Source: Pseudomonas parafulva (GTDB lineage: Bacteria; Pseudomonadota; Gammaproteobacteria; Pseudomonadales; Pseudomonadaceae). Taken from it: DNA of 64,000 nt. A model generated the notes under the pieces. That model saw nothing but the letters and a program-made list of their open reading frames with translations. It was not told the DNA's origin and did not search any database. Made by a program: the position numbers and the translations under genes. The stretch spans positions 2,108,001 through 2,172,000 of the forward strand of contig NZ_CP009747.1 in the NCBI RefSeq assembly GCF_000800255.1, given 5' to 3'. Below, one piece after another: positions 40,684 through 50,993 of the stretch. How positions within the stretch are numbered: the first letter of the stretch is position 1; each line of letters begins with the position of its first letter.

Positions 40684-41669
40684 GCCCAGTTCGGCACCTC
40701 ACGCCGCGCCTCGGCCGCCACCGGTTGCGCCGCCAACGCTCCCCAATCGCCCTGACCGCCCTGCCCCGGCGCTGCCGAACTGCCTGTCGAAGGCGGTGTT
40801 TCGTTCTCCGGCGACGGGGTCTGACGACGGCGATGGCGCAGGGCAAATTCGGCCACCGCCTCCACGTCCTCCTCGGCGATGGCCTCGGCGCCGCGCCAGA
40901 CGGCATGGGCACGCGCGGCACGCAGCCAGACCAGGTCGGCACGCAGACCATCGACGCCCGCCGCGAAGCAGCGCTCGGTGATCCAGGCCAGCGTCTGGTC
41001 GTCCAGGGCAATGTCGGACAGACGCTCGCGCGCCGCGCGGCAGCGATCGCGCAACTGCGCCTGAGCCCGAGCCCACTGCGCACAGAACGCCTGCGGGTCG
41101 CTGTCGAAGGCCAGGCGGCGGCGGATGATCTGCTGCCGCTCAGCCGGCGCCGGCACCCCTTCCAGGGCAATGTTCAGGCCGAAACGGTCGAGCAACTGCG
41201 GACGCAGCTCGCCTTCTTCGGGATTCATGGTGCCGATCAACACGAAGCGCGCCGCATGGCGGTGGGAAATGCCGTCGCGTTCGATGCGGTTGGTGCCGCT
41301 GGCGGCCACATCCAGCAACAGGTCCACCAGCGGGTCAGGCAACAGGTTGACCTCGTCCACATAGAGCACGCCGCCGTCGGCGTGGGCCAGCACCCCCGGC
41401 GAGAAGCGCGCCTGGCCCTGGCCCAGCGCGGCGTCCAGATCGAGGGTGCCGACCAGGCGCTCCTCGGTGGCGCCCAGCGGCAGGGTCACGAAAGGGCCGT
41501 CACCCAGCAGGTCGGCCAGCCCTCGGGCCAAGGTGCTCTTGGCCATGCCACGTGGGCCTTCGATCAGCACACCGCCGATCTTCGGATCGATGGCCGTCAG
41601 GCACAGGGCCAACTTGAGGTCGTCGGCGCCGACCACGGCGGCCAGCGGAAACTGCATAGGTTCGCTCAT
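40671..41669 (-). CDS. ChlI-like AAA+ ATPase subunit of cobaltochelatase
   Basis: 332-aa AAA+ chelatase ATPase of the ChlI/BchI type, the unframeshifted product of the dual gene. Walker A is EGPRGMAKST and Walker B VLYVDEVNLL; the sensor-1 Asn lies in GTMNPEEGELRPQLLDRFGL. The C-terminal 40 residues are a Pro/Ser/Gly-rich linker. I start at the ATG at 41669, one base after the CobN stop (TGAGATG), with GAGGAA 10 nt upstream. It powers insertion of Co2+ into hydrogenobyrinate a,c-diamide by CobN together with the VWA partner. Because CobN is encoded directly upstream and a cobalamin riboswitch heads the operon, cobalt rather than magnesium is the likely metal. Confidence 0.9.
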   Translation of the reverse strand: MSEPMQFPLAAVVGADDLKLALCLTAIDPKIGGVLIEGPRGMAKSTLARGLADLLGDGPFVTLPLGATEERLVGTLDLDAALGQGQARFSPGVLAHADGGVLYVDEVNLLPDPLVDLLLDVAASGTNRIERDGISHRHAARFVLIGTMNPEEGELRPQLLDRFGLNIALEGVPAPAERQQIIRRRLAFDSDPQAFCAQWARAQAQLRDRCRAARERLSDIALDDQTLAWITERCFAAGVDGLRADLVWLRAARAHAVWRGAEAIAEEDVEAVAEFALRHRRRQTPSPENETPPSTGSSAAPGQGGQGDWGALAAQPVAAEARREVPNWAKKP

Positions 41670-41670
41670 C

Positions 41671-44600
41671 TCAGGCGTGTTCCTCACCGTCGAGCAAGTG
41701 CTGCTCGAGGGCTTCGCGGTAGTCGCCCGGCGCCTGCCACAAACCGCGCTGCTGGGCTTCGAGCAGGCGTTCGGTCAGGTCATGCAGGGCATGCGGGTTA
41801 TGTTGGCGCATGAAATCGCGGGTACCAGGATCGAGCACATAGGCATCGGCCAGCGCCTGGTAATGGTGATCGTCGATCAGATGCGTGGTGGCGTCGAAGG
41901 CGAACAGGTTGTCCACGGTCGCGGCCAACTCGAAGGCGCCCTTGTAGCCATGACGCTTGACCCCGTCGATCCACTTGGGGTTCAGCGCTCGGGCGCGGAT
42001 CACCCGGTTCAGCTCTTCTTTCAGGGTGCGGATGCGCGGTCGATCGACCTGGCTGTGATCGCCGTGGTAACTGGCCACGGTCTGCTGCGCCAGGGTTTCG
42101 GCAGCCGCCAGCATGCCGCCCTGGAACTGGTAGTAGTCGTTGGAGTCGAGCAGGTCATGCTCATGGTTGTCCTGGTTCTGCACTACCGCCTGGACCTGGC
42201 CCAGGCGCTGGGCGAACTGGGCGCGTGCCGGAGTCCCCTCGTCGGCGCCGCCATAGGCATAGCCGCCATGGTTGAGGTAGACCTCGGCGAGGTCCGCGCG
42301 GGCCTGCCACAGGCGCCCGTCGATGGCGTTCTGCACCCCAGCACCATAGGCGCCGGGTTTGGCACCGAACACCCGCCAGCCGGCCTGGCGCTGCGCCTGT
42401 TCGGCGGCCATGCCTTGCGCCAATAGGGTTTCACGCTCGGCACGAACGCGAGCCGCCAGCGGGTTGAGGTCGTCCGGCTCGTCCAGTGCCGCCACCGCTT
42501 GCACCGCCGCGTCGAAGAGGCGGATGAGATTGCCGAAGGCATCGCGGAAAAACCCGGAGACGCGCAAGGTCACATCCACCCGTGGCCGGTCGAGCACACT
42601 CAGCGGCAGGATCTCGAAGTCATCGACCCGCTGGCTGCCCGTGGCCCACACCGGTCGCACGCCCATCAGGGCCATGGCCTGGGCGATATCGTCGCCGCCG
42701 GTACGCATGGTCGCCGTCCCCCACACCGACAAGCCCAACTGGCGCAGGTGATCGCCATGCTCTTGCAGGTGACGCTCCAGAATCAGGTTGGCCGAGGCGA
42801 AGCCCAGCCTCCAGGCCGTGGTGGTGGGCAGGTTGCGCACATCCACGGTATAGAAGTTGCGCCCGGTGGGCAGCACATCCAGACGCCCTCGACTTGGCGC
42901 ACCACTCGGCCCGGCAGGCACGAAGCGCCCGGCCAGGGCCGCCAGCAGGCCGTCGATCTCGGCATCGCCACAGGCATCCAGGCTCGGTGCGACCTGCTCG
43001 TGCAGCGCATGCAGCACCGCCTGCACACCCTGCCAGCTCGGGGTATCGGGCGCGCGCTGGCGCGCTTCGATCAACGCCAGGGCAAGCAGCTCCAGACGCT
43101 CGCGGGTGTCGCCCTGGGTGCGCCAGGCACTCGTCACCACGTCCTGCAGCAGCGCCGGACGTGGTCCGTCCCAGGCCTGACCCAGGTCGCAATCCAACGG
43201 ATCGAAGTCCAGTTGCAGCGCCCGCGCCAACGCCCGCAACAGGCTGGCATTGCCGTCGCGACCGTCGCCACGGTCGACCCGCAGCAACGCCAGCAGCGTG
43301 TCGCTGCGCAGGCGACCCTGGGGCGACTGGCCGAACACGTGCAGGCCGTCGCGAATCTGCGATTCCTTGAGGTCGCACAGGTAGGTGTCCAGGCGCGGCA
43401 GCCACACCGCAGCATCGTCCAGTTGACCTTCGAGCTGCAGGTCGCGGTCAATGTGGTTGGCCTTCACCAACTCGACGATGTCGCGCTGAAGCTCGCGGGC
43501 TCGCCGTGGGTCGAGCAACTGCGCTTCATAGTATTCGTCGGCCAGTTGCTCCAAATGGCGCAAAGGCCCGTAGGTTTCGGCGCGGGTCAACGGTGGCATC
43601 AGGTGATCGATGATCACCGCCTGGGTCCGGCGCTTGGCCTGGGCGCCCTCGCCTGGGTCGTTGACGATGAATGGATAGATGTTCGGCAACGGGCCGAGCA
43701 GCGCATCCGGCCAGCACTCGGCGGACAGGCCGACGCCCTTGCCGGGCAGCCATTCCAGGTTGCCATGCTTGCCGACGTGGATCAGCGCATCGGCAGCGTA
43801 GACCGTGCGCAACCAGAAATAGAACGCCAGGTAGCCATGCGGGGGCACCAGGTCCGGATCGTGGTAGACCGCGCTGGGGTCCACCTGGTAGCCGCGCGCC
43901 GGCTGGATTCCAACGAAGGTCAGGCCCAGGCGCAGTCCCGCCACCATCATCCGCCCGCTGCGGAACATGGGGTCCTGCTCGGGTGCGCCCCAGCGCTCGC
44001 GTACTGCTCGCTGGTTGGCTTCGGGCAGGTGGGCAAAGGCCGCCAGATAGTCGTCCAGGGCCAGGCTCTGGGCACACGGGCGCTGGTCGAGGTGGTCCAG
44101 GTCGTTGGTCACGCCGCCAAGCAGGCGGTGGATCAGTGCGGTGCCGGTCGACGGCAGGTCAGCCACCGGATAGCCCTGGGCGTGCAGGGCCTTGAGGATG
44201 TTCAGGGCCGCACCTGGCGTGTCCAGACCGACGCCGTTGCCGATCCGGCCGTCACGGGTGGGGTAATTGGCCAGCACCAACGCCACGCGCTTTTGCGCAT
44301 TGGGCAGGCGCGCCAACTCGACCCAGCGCCGCGCCAGTTCGGCGACGAAATCCATGCGCTCGGGATGAGCCTTGTAGCACACCACATCGGACTGGCTGCG
44401 TTCGCTGCGCCAGGCCAGGTCCTTGAAGCTCACGGGACGCGTGATGATGCGCCCATCGAGCTCCGGCAGCACGATATGCATCGCCAGGTCGCGCGCCCCC
44501 AAGCCCTGCTCGCTGGCTTCCCAGCCGGGCTGATTGTCCTGGGCGCAGATAGCCTGCAACACCGGCACGTCGCGGCGCAGCGGTCGCAGGTTGGGGCGCT

Positions 44601-45420
44601 CGGGACTGGACAGGGCAAAACCGGTGGTGTTGATCACCACCTCGGCGCCGACCTCATCGAGCCAGGCTTCGACCTGCTCCAGGCACGCCATTTCCTTGAG
44701 GCTGGCAACCGCGATCGGCAACGGATTCAACCCGGCGGCTTGCAAGCGCTGGCAGAACACGTCGATGAAACCGGTATTGGCCGCCTGCAGGTGCGAGCGG
44801 TAGAACAGGATCGGGGCGACCGGCTGCTCGGGCTGCCAGTGGCCATACCAGTCCTGCAACTGCGCGGCGGGTTTGTCGGGATGGTAGACGCTGGTCCGCG
44901 GCAGCGGCTGCGGCGCGTCCCAGCTGTAGTCGCGGCCCAACCATTGGTTGGCCAGGCACTTGAACAGGTTCAGGGCATTGGCCCGACCGCCCTGGCGCAG
45001 AAAGTGCCAGAGCCGCTCGGCCTGAGCGTCGGGCACCGTGCCCAGGCGGGTCAGCTCGGGGTCGGGTCGGTCGTCGCCTGGTACGAGAATCAGTTGCACA
45101 CCGCGGGCGGCCAGTTCGACCAGTTGCTCCACGCCATAGCGCCAGTAGCCGACGCCGCCGTGCAGCGACAGCAGGATCACCTTGGCGTGGCGCAGCACCT
45201 GATCGAAGTAGAGGTCCACCGAGGCATGGTTCTGCACCTGCATGGGATTGGCCAGGCGCAGGCTGGGAAAGTCGTCCGGCAACTGCTCGGCGGTGTCGGC
45301 GAGCAGCGCCAGGTGGGAATCACCGCTGCAGAGAATCACCAGGTCGGCGGGGGTCTGGCCGAGGTCGGCAATGCTGTCGTCCGGCACGAAGCCGCCGGGC
45401 TGGGTCCGCAGCAGGTGCAT
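41671..45420 (-). CDS. cobN: Cobaltochelatase large subunit CobN
   Basis: 1249-aa CobN/BchH-type chelatase subunit, which binds the tetrapyrrole and cobalt in aerobic cobalamin synthesis. Length and motifs fit CobN: the N-terminal region with LLSLHGGVGYWRYG, the central ALIHVGKHGNLEWLPGKGVG (around residues 538-557) and the C-terminal DSNDYYQFQGGM and RVIRARALNPKWI blocks. ATG at 45420 follows the cobW stop by 3 bp, and its TGA is one base from the chelatase ATPase start, so the four frames form one operon. Expression is expected to be repressed by cobalamin through the upstream riboswitch. Confidence 0.96.
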   Translation of the reverse strand: MHLLRTQPGGFVPDDSIADLGQTPADLVILCSGDSHLALLADTAEQLPDDFPSLRLANPMQVQNHASVDLYFDQVLRHAKVILLSLHGGVGYWRYGVEQLVELAARGVQLILVPGDDRPDPELTRLGTVPDAQAERLWHFLRQGGRANALNLFKCLANQWLGRDYSWDAPQPLPRTSVYHPDKPAAQLQDWYGHWQPEQPVAPILFYRSHLQAANTGFIDVFCQRLQAAGLNPLPIAVASLKEMACLEQVEAWLDEVGAEVVINTTGFALSSPERPNLRPLRRDVPVLQAICAQDNQPGWEASEQGLGARDLAMHIVLPELDGRIITRPVSFKDLAWRSERSQSDVVCYKAHPERMDFVAELARRWVELARLPNAQKRVALVLANYPTRDGRIGNGVGLDTPGAALNILKALHAQGYPVADLPSTGTALIHRLLGGVTNDLDHLDQRPCAQSLALDDYLAAFAHLPEANQRAVRERWGAPEQDPMFRSGRMMVAGLRLGLTFVGIQPARGYQVDPSAVYHDPDLVPPHGYLAFYFWLRTVYAADALIHVGKHGNLEWLPGKGVGLSAECWPDALLGPLPNIYPFIVNDPGEGAQAKRRTQAVIIDHLMPPLTRAETYGPLRHLEQLADEYYEAQLLDPRRARELQRDIVELVKANHIDRDLQLEGQLDDAAVWLPRLDTYLCDLKESQIRDGLHVFGQSPQGRLRSDTLLALLRVDRGDGRDGNASLLRALARALQLDFDPLDCDLGQAWDGPRPALLQDVVTSAWRTQGDTRERLELLALALIEARQRAPDTPSWQGVQAVLHALHEQVAPSLDACGDAEIDGLLAALAGRFVPAGPSGAPSRGRLDVLPTGRNFYTVDVRNLPTTTAWRLGFASANLILERHLQEHGDHLRQLGLSVWGTATMRTGGDDIAQAMALMGVRPVWATGSQRVDDFEILPLSVLDRPRVDVTLRVSGFFRDAFGNLIRLFDAAVQAVAALDEPDDLNPLAARVRAERETLLAQGMAAEQAQRQAGWRVFGAKPGAYGAGVQNAIDGRLWQARADLAEVYLNHGGYAYGGADEGTPARAQFAQRLGQVQAVVQNQDNHEHDLLDSNDYYQFQGGMLAAAETLAQQTVASYHGDHSQVDRPRIRTLKEELNRVIRARALNPKWIDGVKRHGYKGAFELAATVDNLFAFDATTHLIDDHHYQALADAYVLDPGTRDFMRQHNPHALHDLTERLLEAQQRGLWQAPGDYREALEQHLLDGEEHA

Positions 45421-45423
45421 CGA

Positions 45424-46488
45424 TCAGGCGCCCAGGGCCTGGCGCAGGCGCGCTTCGAGCTGGGCGGCATCGAGGTCCTGACCGATCAGCACCAGCCGGG
45501 TGATGCGCGGCTCGTCGGCGCGCCAGGCACGGTCGAAGTGCTTGTCGAAGCGCGTGCCGACGCCCTGGATCAGCAGGCGCATCGGTTTGCCGGGAATTGC
45601 GGCAAAGCCCTTGGCACGCAAGATGCCGAACTCACCCACCAACTGCGCCAGCGCGTCGAGCAGCAGGCGCTCGTCGGCTTCGGGCAGGTCGATGGAGATG
45701 GAGTCGAAGGCGTCGTGATCGTGGTCGTCCTCTTCGCCGTCATGGTGCGAATCGTGATGGGTGCGGCGCGCATCGATGTGCGCTTCGGCTTGCGCGTCCA
45801 GGCCCAGCAGCACGTCCAGCGGCAGACGACCGCTGCTGGCCTCGATCACCTTGACCGCCGGTGGCAGTTCTTCGGCCACCTCGACGCGGACCTTGGCCAG
45901 GCCCTCGGCGTCGATCAGGTCGGCTTTGTTCAGCACCACCAGGTCGGCGCTGGCCAACTGGTCGGCGAACAGCTCGTGCAGGGGCGACTCGTGATCCAGG
46001 TTAGGGTCGAGTTTGCGCTGGGCATCGACCTGCTCGGGATAGGCGGCGAAGGTGCCGGCAGCCACGGCCGGGCTGTCGACCACGGTAATCACTGCATCGA
46101 CGGTGCAGGCGTTGCGGATTTCCGGCCACTGGAAGGCTTGCACCAAGGGTTTGGGCAGCGCTAGGCCGCTGGTCTCGATGAGGATGTGGTCCAGGTCGCC
46201 ACGGCGCGCCACCAACTCGCGCATCACCGGGAAGAACTCTTCCTGCACCGTGCAGCACAGGCAGCCGTTGGCCAGCTCGTAGACGCGGCCGTTGGCTTCT
46301 TCCTCGCTACAGCCGATGCTGCACTGCTTGAGGATCTCGCCGTCGATGCCCAGCTCGCCGAATTCGTTGACGATGACCGCGATGCGCCGGCCTTGGGCGT
46401 TGTCGAGCATGTGCCGGAGCAAGGTCGTCTTGCCCGAGCCGAGGAAGCCGGTGACGATGGTGACCGGAAGTTTGGCCAGTGTTTTCAT
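45424..46488 (-). CDS. cobW: CobW GTPase (G3E metal chaperone)
   Basis: 354-aa COG0523/G3E-family GTPase thought to deliver cobalt for cobalamin synthesis. It has the P-loop VTGFLGSGKTTLL at 9-21, the metal-binding CXCC motif ELANGCLCCTVQEEF near 70-85, the Walker B-like ILIETSGLALP and the guanine motif LNKAD. A His/Asp-rich stretch (THHDSHHDGEEDDHDHD, about 243-259) probably binds metal. It is the first gene after the cobalamin riboswitch and precedes cobN by 3 bp. ATG at 46488. Confidence 0.95.
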   Translation of the reverse strand: MKTLAKLPVTIVTGFLGSGKTTLLRHMLDNAQGRRIAVIVNEFGELGIDGEILKQCSIGCSEEEANGRVYELANGCLCCTVQEEFFPVMRELVARRGDLDHILIETSGLALPKPLVQAFQWPEIRNACTVDAVITVVDSPAVAAGTFAAYPEQVDAQRKLDPNLDHESPLHELFADQLASADLVVLNKADLIDAEGLAKVRVEVAEELPPAVKVIEASSGRLPLDVLLGLDAQAEAHIDARRTHHDSHHDGEEDDHDHDAFDSISIDLPEADERLLLDALAQLVGEFGILRAKGFAAIPGKPMRLLIQGVGTRFDKHFDRAWRADEPRITRLVLIGQDLDAAQLEARLRQALGA

Positions 46489-46597
46489 GTGGCAATGCCC
46501 TTGGCAGCAATGGTGCGGGCATGCGGGACGAGCGCCTCGGCCGAGCGGCCGGGCACGTTCGCCACCGGATCACCCCGCCCGGTTGAAGGTCGAAAAC

Positions 46598-46742
46598 GTC
46601 ACGAGGCAGGTCTCCTGGCTTGCACTGCACGGCCTCGGGCCGTTGGTTCGACGCCTTCCCGCACGTGCAGTGGCTGTGTCGAACCTGTTCAGTGCTTACA
46701 GTTGCGGGGGCAGCCGCGGCTTGGACCGCGTTCCCGTCTTAG
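46598..46742 (-). promoter_or_regulatory. Cobalamin riboswitch upstream of cobW
   Basis: Minus-strand RNA carries the hallmarks of the AdoCbl riboswitch: the conserved core GCTGCCCCCGCAACTGTAAG (around 46709-46690), GCCACTG (around 46673-46667) and GGGAAGGC (around 46660-46653), and the B12 box AAGCCAGGAGACCTGCC at 46621-46605. It lies about 110 nt before the cobW start, in the right orientation. Cobalamin binding should lower expression of cobW-cobN-chlI-VWA. Boundaries are approximate. Confidence 0.92.
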
Positions 46743-46881
46743 GCTCTGCCTGAAATGTGTCTGCACTCGCCCATACGGCGTTGAAACGGGGCTCGAAATG
46801 CTCATGTACTCCAGTACACTGCGCTTTCTCACCCCGTTTCGCCTTGTCTGGCCTTCGCGCAGACACATTTCAGACAGACCC
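46742..46881. repeat. Nested inverted-repeat (MITE-like) intergenic element
   Basis: About 140 bp flanked by 20-bp inverted repeats with 19 of 20 bases matching (46745-46764 and 46859-46878, core CTGAAATGTGTCTGC). Inside are a second perfect 9-bp pair GAAACGGGG / CCCCGTTTC (46783-46791 and 46832-46840) and a central TGTACT-cc-AGTACA (46805-46818). The whole could fold into one long hairpin. It abuts the start of the cobalamin riboswitch. I believe similar units are scattered in Pseudomonas genomes, but no second copy is in this window. Confidence 0.65.
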
Positions 46882-46969
46882 AAGCTCCGGTCGGGCCGGA
46901 GAACCTCGAACCGGCAAGGCTACGCAGTGGGGCGCAGGTGGTCAACCGTCTCGCGCCGACAGGCGGCCA

Positions 46970-47851
46970 CTACCACCCTTCCCCGGCCAGAAGCTGCTTG
47001 AGCGCATCGGCCAGGGCCTTGACCATACCGTCGGCGCTGGGCCGATGGACGATGACGATCTCGTAGCTGTCCACCTCCGGCAGCCCCTGCGCTGCCCCCA
47101 GTACGCGGTGCTCGGCGGTGGCTGCGCGCGGTGGCAGGAGGCTCACGCCCATGCCGTTGGCGACCGCCGCCTGAATGCCGGACAGGCTGGAGCTGGTGAA
47201 GCTGATGCGCCACCGGCGGCCCATGCCCTCGATGGCCTGGATCATGTCTTCGCGGTACAGGCCGCGCGGCGGAAACGTCACCAGCGGCACCGGGTCCAGC
47301 TCGAAGGTGGGCAGGTGCAGGCTGTCGATCCATTGCAGCGGCTCCGGCCAGCAAGCCAGGCCCTCGCGGCTGTTGCGCCGTTGTTTGAGCAGCACCAGGT
47401 CCAGTCCGCCGTTGTCGTAGGCCTGGCTCAGGTCGCGGCACAGGCCACTGGTGACCTCCAGCTTGACCTGCGGATACTGGCGGCTGAAGGCTGACAGTGC
47501 ATGGGTGGTACGGCCGCCGACGAAGTCTTCGGGTACACCCAGGCGCACGGTCACGCCGACCGAGGCCCCGGCCAGGGCCTCGAGCATCTGGTCATTGAGC
47601 GCAAGCATGTGCCGGGCGTAGCCGAGCAGGGTCTGGCCGGCGTCGGTGGGCAGCACGTCGCGGTGACCGCGCACCAGCAGGCGATGGCCGACCATCTCTT
47701 CCAGGCGGCGGACCTTCTGGCTGATGGTCGACTGGGTCGAGTGCAGGCGAGCAGCGGCGGTGGTGAAACTGCCGCAATCGGCCACCACGACGATGGCGCG
47801 GAGCAAGTCGAGGTCGAACAGCGCTCTATTCGGTTTGACGCTGGTGTGCAT
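46970..47851 (-). CDS. LysR-family transcriptional regulator
   Basis: 293-aa LysR-type regulator. The N-terminal winged helix-turn-helix is clear (FTTAAARLHSTQSTISQKVR, about residues 28-47), followed by the substrate-binding domain (about 95-290). I start it at the ATG at 47851 (MHTSVKPN); the frame is open far upstream, but this start places the HTH at the usual distance. It is divergent from the ankyrin gene, with 165 bp between starts, and is separated from the cob operon by the riboswitch and a repeat element. The inducer and target are unknown; the divergent gene is the obvious candidate. Confidence 0.9.
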   Translation of the reverse strand: MHTSVKPNRALFDLDLLRAIVVVADCGSFTTAAARLHSTQSTISQKVRRLEEMVGHRLLVRGHRDVLPTDAGQTLLGYARHMLALNDQMLEALAGASVGVTVRLGVPEDFVGGRTTHALSAFSRQYPQVKLEVTSGLCRDLSQAYDNGGLDLVLLKQRRNSREGLACWPEPLQWIDSLHLPTFELDPVPLVTFPPRGLYREDMIQAIEGMGRRWRISFTSSSLSGIQAAVANGMGVSLLPPRAATAEHRVLGAAQGLPEVDSYEIVIVHRPSADGMVKALADALKQLLAGEGW

Positions 47852-48016
47852 CACAGTATTCGATTCGCGAATGGAAGAACGGCGTTCTAGCACAGCCCCG
47901 CCGCCCCGGCAATCGCGCAGGTATTCGCAAAGCCACTGCGCGTCATCCAGATAATTCGTTTCAGTACGCCGCTCCTGATCTCCTAGGATGAACCTTCGTA
48001 CCCAGGAGACCGCCTC

Positions 48017-48667
48017 ATGCGAATGCCCCTCATCGCCTGCCTGCTGGCTGCGCTCACCTGCCCTATGGCCCACGCCGAGACCTCGCCCATGGACACCCGC
48101 CTGCTGTACGCCGCCCAGCGCGGCGATGCCCCCGCCATCGGCCGCCTGCTCAAAGAGTCGGTGGATCTTGAGCGTCGCGATGCGCAAGGTCGCACACCGT
48201 TGATGCTGGCAACCCATGGCAACCATGTCGAGGCGGCCCGGGTATTGATCGAGGCCGGGGCGGATGTCAACGCCAAGGACGCCATCCACGACAGCCCCTA
48301 CCTGTATGCCGGCGCGCGAGGCCTGAATCAGATCCTGCGCCTGACCCTGGACCACGGCGCCGACCTGGCCAGCACCAACCGCTATGGCGGCACGGCGCTG
48401 ATCCCGGCTGCCGAGCGCGGCCATGTGGACACGGTGCAGATGCTGATCGACGCTGGGGTCGAGGTGAACCACCTCAACCGTCTGCATTGGACCGCCCTGC
48501 TGGAGGCCGTGATTCTCGGTGATGGCGGCCCTCGGCACGTCGAGATCGTGGAACGGCTGCTGGCCGCCGGCGCCGACCCGACGATCGCCGACAAGGACGG
48601 CGTGACCGCGCTGGCCCATGCCAAGGCGCGCGGTTATGCGCAGATGGTGGCGCTGCTCGAACCCTGA
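48017..48667 (+). CDS. Exported ankyrin-repeat protein
   Basis: 216-aa protein with an N-terminal signal peptide (hydrophobic LIACLLAALTC, likely cleavage after AHA at residue 20) followed by about five ankyrin repeats (for example GRTPLMLATHGNHVEAARVLI, residues about 60-80, GGTALIPAAERGHVDTVQML and GVTALAHAKARGYAQMVALL). So a periplasmic protein-binding scaffold is predicted. AGGAG lies 7 nt before the ATG. It is divergent from the LysR gene and convergent with pobA. Periplasmic ankyrin proteins in pseudomonads include catalase-associated ones, but no catalase gene is nearby, so the partner is unknown. Confidence 0.86.
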   Translation: MRMPLIACLLAALTCPMAHAETSPMDTRLLYAAQRGDAPAIGRLLKESVDLERRDAQGRTPLMLATHGNHVEAARVLIEAGADVNAKDAIHDSPYLYAGARGLNQILRLTLDHGADLASTNRYGGTALIPAAERGHVDTVQMLIDAGVEVNHLNRLHWTALLEAVILGDGGPRHVEIVERLLAAGADPTIADKDGVTALAHAKARGYAQMVALLEP

Positions 48668-48678
48668 CGCCGCGCCCC

Positions 48679-49965
<1,287 letters not shown>

Positions 49966-50026
49966 TTATCCAATAGAAAAACTGCACTTTCGAAAATCTT
50001 GTGCGATCAGCGAACAGGCTCCCACG

Positions 50027-50911
50027 ATGAAATCCTCGCTTCCCGGCGTGCCGCTGTTCCAGCTCTACGGCGAAAACCACACCTGGCCTGGCACCGACCT
50101 GCTGCACTGCGAATCGATTCCGGCCCGTAGCCGCCTGCACCACTGGGAAATCAAGCCGCACCGACATGCCGAGCTGTTCCAGTTGCTCTACGTACAACGT
50201 GGCCGGGCGGTGGTGGAAATCGAGGGACGCCGCCGCGAAATCGAAGAGGCGGCGATTCAGGTGGTACCGCCACTGACCGTGCATGGCTTTCACTTCAGCG
50301 CCGATATCCAGGGGCATGTACTGACCTTCGGCCCCGCGCTGGTGGCCGAACTCGAGCAGCGCCTGGGCGCGCCGCTGGCAGTGCTGACCTCGCCCGGATG
50401 CTACGCCTTGGGCCGCGACCGGGCGCGTCTGCGTGGCCTGATCGAAACGCTGCAACAGGAATACGACGGCAGCGCCCCAGGGCGTGCGGCCATGCTCGAC
50501 GCACTGGTGAGCGCCTTGATGGTGTGGATCAGCCGACGCCAGCAACTGGGCCTGGCCCCGCGCAATCGCGATGAACGCGACCGCCATCTGCTCGGGCAAT
50601 ACCTGCGTTTGGTCGAGGCGCACTATCGCGAGCACCTGCCGATCGAGACCTACGCCGCCCGCCTGGGCATTACCAGCCTGCAACTGAACCAGCTGTGCCG
50701 CGCCCTCAGCGCCCAGAGCGCGTTGCAGGTGATCCATCAGCGGCTGTTGCTCGAAGCCCGGCGCAGCCTGGTGTACACGCGCATGAGCATTGGCCAGTTG
50801 TCCGACCGCCTGGGCTTCAGCGATCCCACCTACTTCGCGCGCTTCTTCAAGCGCCTGAGCGGGCAGACGCCCAATGCCTATCGACGGACCGCCAGCGAGG
50901 ATGTGCCTTGA
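50027..50911 (+). CDS. pobR: AraC-family regulator of pobA (PobR type)
   Basis: 294-aa AraC-type activator. The N-terminal cupin-like ligand domain contains HHWEIKPHRHAELFQLLYVQ near 42; the C-terminal DNA-binding domain (about 195-290) has HTH helices in YAARLGITSLQLNQLCRA and RLGFSDPTYFARFFKRLSG. Its position back to back with pobA (163 bp between starts), and the known use of AraC-type PobR/PobC proteins by pseudomonads, suggest it activates pobA in response to 4-hydroxybenzoate. A 7-bp inverted repeat GTGCCGG / CCGGCAC (49885-49909) lies in the pobA leader. Confidence 0.9.
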   Translation: MKSSLPGVPLFQLYGENHTWPGTDLLHCESIPARSRLHHWEIKPHRHAELFQLLYVQRGRAVVEIEGRRREIEEAAIQVVPPLTVHGFHFSADIQGHVLTFGPALVAELEQRLGAPLAVLTSPGCYALGRDRARLRGLIETLQQEYDGSAPGRAAMLDALVSALMVWISRRQQLGLAPRNRDERDRHLLGQYLRLVEAHYREHLPIETYAARLGITSLQLNQLCRALSAQSALQVIHQRLLLEARRSLVYTRMSIGQLSDRLGFSDPTYFARFFKRLSGQTPNAYRRTASEDVP

Positions 50912-50993
50912 CGTAAACGTCAAGCTGCCAGTAGTTTAGCCGCACCGTGCACGCCCGGAGTCGCCACCGCTGCACCGCCATAGGAGCATCACC

